Of a stretch of 64,000 nt of DNA, positions 62,188 through 64,000 are shown one piece after another (the stretch's first letter is position 1; every line of letters begins with the position of its first letter). The notes below the pieces were generated by a model. That model saw only the letters and a program-made list of their open reading frames with translations, made no database searches and was not told the origin of the DNA. Made by a program: the position numbers and the translations under genes. Origin of the DNA: Sinorhizobium sp. 8-89 (GTDB lineage: Bacteria > Pseudomonadota > Alphaproteobacteria > Rhizobiales > Rhizobiaceae); the NCBI RefSeq assembly GCF_030124325.1, contig NZ_JASKLR010000013.1:1-64000 (forward strand), written 5' to 3'.

Positions 62188-62612
62188 GGACGACCCTCCC
62201 CGGCACAACGTGCCTCGGCGATTGTGGACGAGCGATTTCCTGTAACGAAAAAGCGCACAGCCGAATAGGCACATGCGTTGGGCATGAGATCAGTTTTCAT
62301 GGTAGCTAATCCGCCGGCGTGATTTGCTGGCGGTACCGACATCACGAGAGCGCCGTAAAAACTCTCGCCAGAGGGGCCCGGCACCAATGTTCATCCCGCG
62401 GTTCGATGTCTAAAAGGCGGGATCGCCTTTTTACTTAGCAGGACAAGGCGTCTCGTCAAGGGGTGGAGCGGCAGCCGGCGCGCCGCCTTGCCGCCTGAAA
62501 CGGACATAGACAGACGCGATAAAATTCGCGCGGCTCCGGCGTTGCGGATGGAACCAAAGTTGGCTCTGACGGGTTTGATTTCCAGCAAAAACGACCTGTG
62601 AGGCAACGCGCC
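62188..62612. other. Intergenic region with structured leader of the DUF475/TerC-like gene
   Basis: No gene is supported in this 425-bp gap. On the minus strand, 125-180 bases before the TerC-like start, two hairpins occur in series: CTCTCG arms at 62345-62367, and CCGCC/GGCGG arms at 62311-62333. TerC-type genes in other bacteria often have a manganese riboswitch leader, but I could not match its conserved core, so I only note a structured leader. The right-hand part holds the promoter of the DUF982 genes. Confidence 0.4.
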
Positions 62613-62864
62613 ATGCACAGTTTCTGGTGGGACAAGAGTGTCCAGGTGGAACTCGACGACGCAGGCAAATATCGCGACGTGAAGAGCACGCGCGAGGCGG
62701 TTGAATGCCTGATGCTGCGTTGGCCCCATCAGGACGGGCGCGCCCTTGCCGCTGCAAAACGCGTCTGCCTGCAGGCGCTTGAGGGCAAGGTCAAGACCGA
62801 GAAGGCTCGCAGGGCGTTTATCAAGGCTGCCGAAGAGGCGCACATTTCCATCCGGAGCCAGTAA
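62613..62864 (+). CDS. DUF982 protein, first of three
   Basis: This 83-residue small soluble protein has the DUF982 pattern: a short beta hairpin (WWDKSVQVELDDAGKYRDV), STREAVECLMLRWPHQDGRAL as the first helix, then AAKRVCLQALEGKVKTEKARRAFIKAAEEA. DUF982 proteins are largely restricted to Rhizobiales, and their function is unknown. GAGG lies nine bases before ATG 62613; a GTG five codons upstream is also open. It lies 238 bp before the next paralogue. Confidence 0.85.
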   Translation: MHSFWWDKSVQVELDDAGKYRDVKSTREAVECLMLRWPHQDGRALAAAKRVCLQALEGKVKTEKARRAFIKAAEEAHISIRSQ

Positions 62865-63102
62865 CAGCATTCGCATGTCCGGAAGCCTGTCGCTCCGAGG
62901 CACAAGAGCATCGGCCCGCGAAAATCGGGTTCGATCTCTGGAAAGCATGATGCCGCAAAGGCAAAGTCGTTAGGCATGCCTCGGCACCCAGCCGGTCCGA
63001 AGGCATTCAACTTGATACAGGACGCAGGATGTGCGGATATCCCTTTCGCTCGTTCCCTTATCCCGCGCCGATGACCCCGCTCGGGGACAGGAAAGGAAAG
63101 CG

Positions 63103-63396
63103 ATGTACGAAATTCCGTGGAGTGCGCCGGTCAGCCTCACCATGCTGGACGGCAGGTGCCGCAAGGTCATCGGTCCGCTCGATGCGATGAAATGTCTGCA
63201 GAGCGAATGGCCCGTGCGAGGCGGCGCCTACTACAGCTATGCGATGCGCACCTGCGAAGCGGCGCTCAAGCGCCGGAAAAGCCCGAGCGAAGCACGCGCG
63301 GCCTTCATCTGTGCGTCGCGAGAGGCTTTTCTGACAATCCTGGCCGGTCAAGGGCGGGAGGAAGGCAATGATGGATACCGGCGGCCCCTGGAGTGA
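63103..63396 (+). CDS. DUF982 protein, second of three
   Basis: This is a 97-residue paralogue of its neighbours: PWSAPVSLTMLDGRCRKVIGP, DAMKCLQSEWPVRGGAYYSYAMRTCEAAL, then SEARAAFICASREAFLTIL. AAGGAAAG before the ATG supports the start; the frame extends upstream without a ribosome-binding site. The C-terminal 12 residues are extra relative to its neighbours, because the next gene starts within them (29-bp overlap). The pair is clearly co-translated. Confidence 0.87.
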   Translation: MYEIPWSAPVSLTMLDGRCRKVIGPLDAMKCLQSEWPVRGGAYYSYAMRTCEAALKRRKSPSEARAAFICASREAFLTILAGQGREEGNDGYRRPLE

Positions 63397-63622
63397 ATGC
63401 GTACCTATCCGCATGCCAAACGAGACGACCGTTCACATGGTCTCCAACACGCGCCAAGCCGCGGAACTGCTGTCGAAGCACTGGCCGGTCAACCGCGGCC
63501 AGGCCTATAGGCACGCACTCGACATCTGCCAGGGAGTGCTCGAACGCGATTGGCCGTCCTACGTCGCCCGCGCTGCCTTTGTCGCGGCGGCAAAGGAGGC
63601 GGGCGTAAATCTGCTGGATTGA
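63368..63622 (+). CDS. DUF982 protein, third of three
   Basis: This 84-residue protein is similar in plan to the two preceding ones: VPIRMPNETTVHMVSN, TRQAAELLSKHWPVNRGQAYRHALDICQGVL and YVARAAFVAAAKEAGV. GGGAGGAAGG lies just upstream inside the previous gene. WPVRGGAYYSYAMRTC in the second protein and WPVNRGQAYRHALDIC here align closely, supporting a tandem duplication. Function is unknown. Confidence 0.87.
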   Translation: MMDTGGPWSECVPIRMPNETTVHMVSNTRQAAELLSKHWPVNRGQAYRHALDICQGVLERDWPSYVARAAFVAAAKEAGVNLLD

Positions 63623-63668
63623 AATCGGTCCGAACGGCTTTGCGTGCCGCGACGCAGAGAAAGCCCAA

Positions 63669-64000
63669 TCAGGCGGGGTGATGCAGCACGCTGAGGCCAC
63701 CATCGACGGTCAGGCAGGCAGCATTCATGAAAGTGCATTCGTCGGAAATCATGAACAGCGCCGCGCGGGCGATCTCATCAGCCGTCGCGATGCGCCCGCC
63801 CGGATGCAGCTTCATCGTTTCCGCTTCGGCTGCTTTCGGTTCGGGGAAGCTGTTCCAGTAGTCGATCACCTTCTGGGTCAGCACGTAGCCCGGAGCGAGC
63901 GCGTTCACGCGGATTCCCTTCGATGCATATTCGATCCCGAGCGACTTCGTCATGCCGATGAGCGCATGCTTGGCAACGGGATAGGGGAAGGTATGAGGAA
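63669..64000 (-). CDS. Short-chain dehydrogenase/reductase (5' end outside window)
   Basis: Only the C-terminal 110 residues are in the window. The catalytic Tyr-x-x-x-Lys is visible as YPVAK, followed by HALIGMTKSLGIEYASKGIR, VNALAPGYVLT and the family's closing segment FMISDECTFMNAACLTVDGG. These mark a classical SDR that probably oxidises a sugar or hydroxy-acid with NAD(P). An internal ATG at 63953 could be mistaken for a start, but it lies after the catalytic Lys. The stop is convergent with the DUF982 genes. Confidence 0.92.
   Translation of the reverse strand, partial: PHTFPYPVAKHALIGMTKSLGIEYASKGIRVNALAPGYVLTQKVIDYWNSFPEPKAAEAETMKLHPGGRIATADEIARAALFMISDECTFMNAACLTVDGGLSVLHHPA

Noticed and set aside
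62188-62400. A yybP-ykoY type manganese riboswitch before the TerC-like gene
   Set aside because: Hairpins are present, but I could not identify the conserved riboswitch core, so only a structured leader is reported.
62881-62972. Degenerate GAGCAT...GCATGATGC repeat between the first two DUF982 genes
   Set aside because: The arms pair poorly and the similarity to known rhizobial palindromes is too weak to call.

Overview
The window is high-GC alphaproteobacterial DNA that looks like a Sinorhizobium/Ensifer replicon, most likely a pSymB-type chromid. The reasons are: a eukaryote-like glutamine synthetase II gene (glnII) with a divergent DUF2735/GstI-type gene; a myo-inositol ABC importer carrying GGAA-N6-TTCC sites of the type described for S. 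meliloti IolR; many CUT1/CUT2 sugar importers with LacI and GntR regulators; three DUF982 genes; a LigD/Ku end-joining operon; and RIME-type mosaic repeats. The assignment rests on gene content and remembered family knowledge, not on a search. No rRNA, tRNA, CRISPR array, insertion sequence or replication origin was seen.

Layout. 1-2025: 3' part of otnI and complete otnK (four-carbon acid-sugar catabolism). 2357-3534: a small secreted protein and a YrbL-like protein. 3778-8891: a CUT2 sugar importer operon on the minus strand, divergent from its LacI-type regulator, with an inverted pair of identical 12-mers between them. 8929-9504: a DUF1349 protein. 9600-15479: a non-homologous end-joining operon, ligD - ku - (BRCT-like/MerR-like/TPR protein) - alpha/beta hydrolase - exonuclease III-like, followed by a 3-hydroxyisobutyrate-dehydrogenase-like gene at 15563. 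16491-17222: a dispersed repeat and two small minus-strand genes. 17543-22267: an inositol module (TIM-barrel isomerase, ibpA-iatA-iatP). 22880-27709: a LacI regulator divergent from a third CUT2 importer, with a paired TGTAAA...TTTACA operator. 27781-27976: a RIME-like inverted repeat.

28029-34625: the TctD/TctE two-component system, a periplasmic binding protein, and tctCBA, the tripartite tricarboxylate transporter. 35149-38742: a very large FecR-TPR-beta-barrel envelope protein. 38974-41665: a HAD phosphatase, glnII with a sigma-54 promoter, and a gstI-like gene. 41802-50153: a tightly packed seven-gene operon (GH4 glycosidase, PfkB kinase, binding protein, NagB-like enzyme, ATPase, two permeases) divergent from a GntR/HutC regulator. 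50535-58621: a 1008-residue RTX calcium-binding protein and, beyond a LysR/quinone-reductase pair, the inner-membrane and adaptor parts of a type I secretion system. 59082-64000: a DUF1275 membrane protein, a small hypothetical, a universal stress protein with a FixK/FNR box, a DUF475/TerC-like membrane protein with a long leader, three DUF982 genes, and the 3' part of a short-chain dehydrogenase.

The main theme is scavenging of plant- and soil-derived carbon (inositol, other sugars, tricarboxylates, probably a phosphorylated disaccharide), alongside nitrogen assimilation, DNA break repair and surface or secreted proteins. The most interesting items are the third gene of the end-joining operon, the FecR-TPR-barrel protein, the altered active site in the NagB-like enzyme, and a roughly 95-bp structured repeat present four times.
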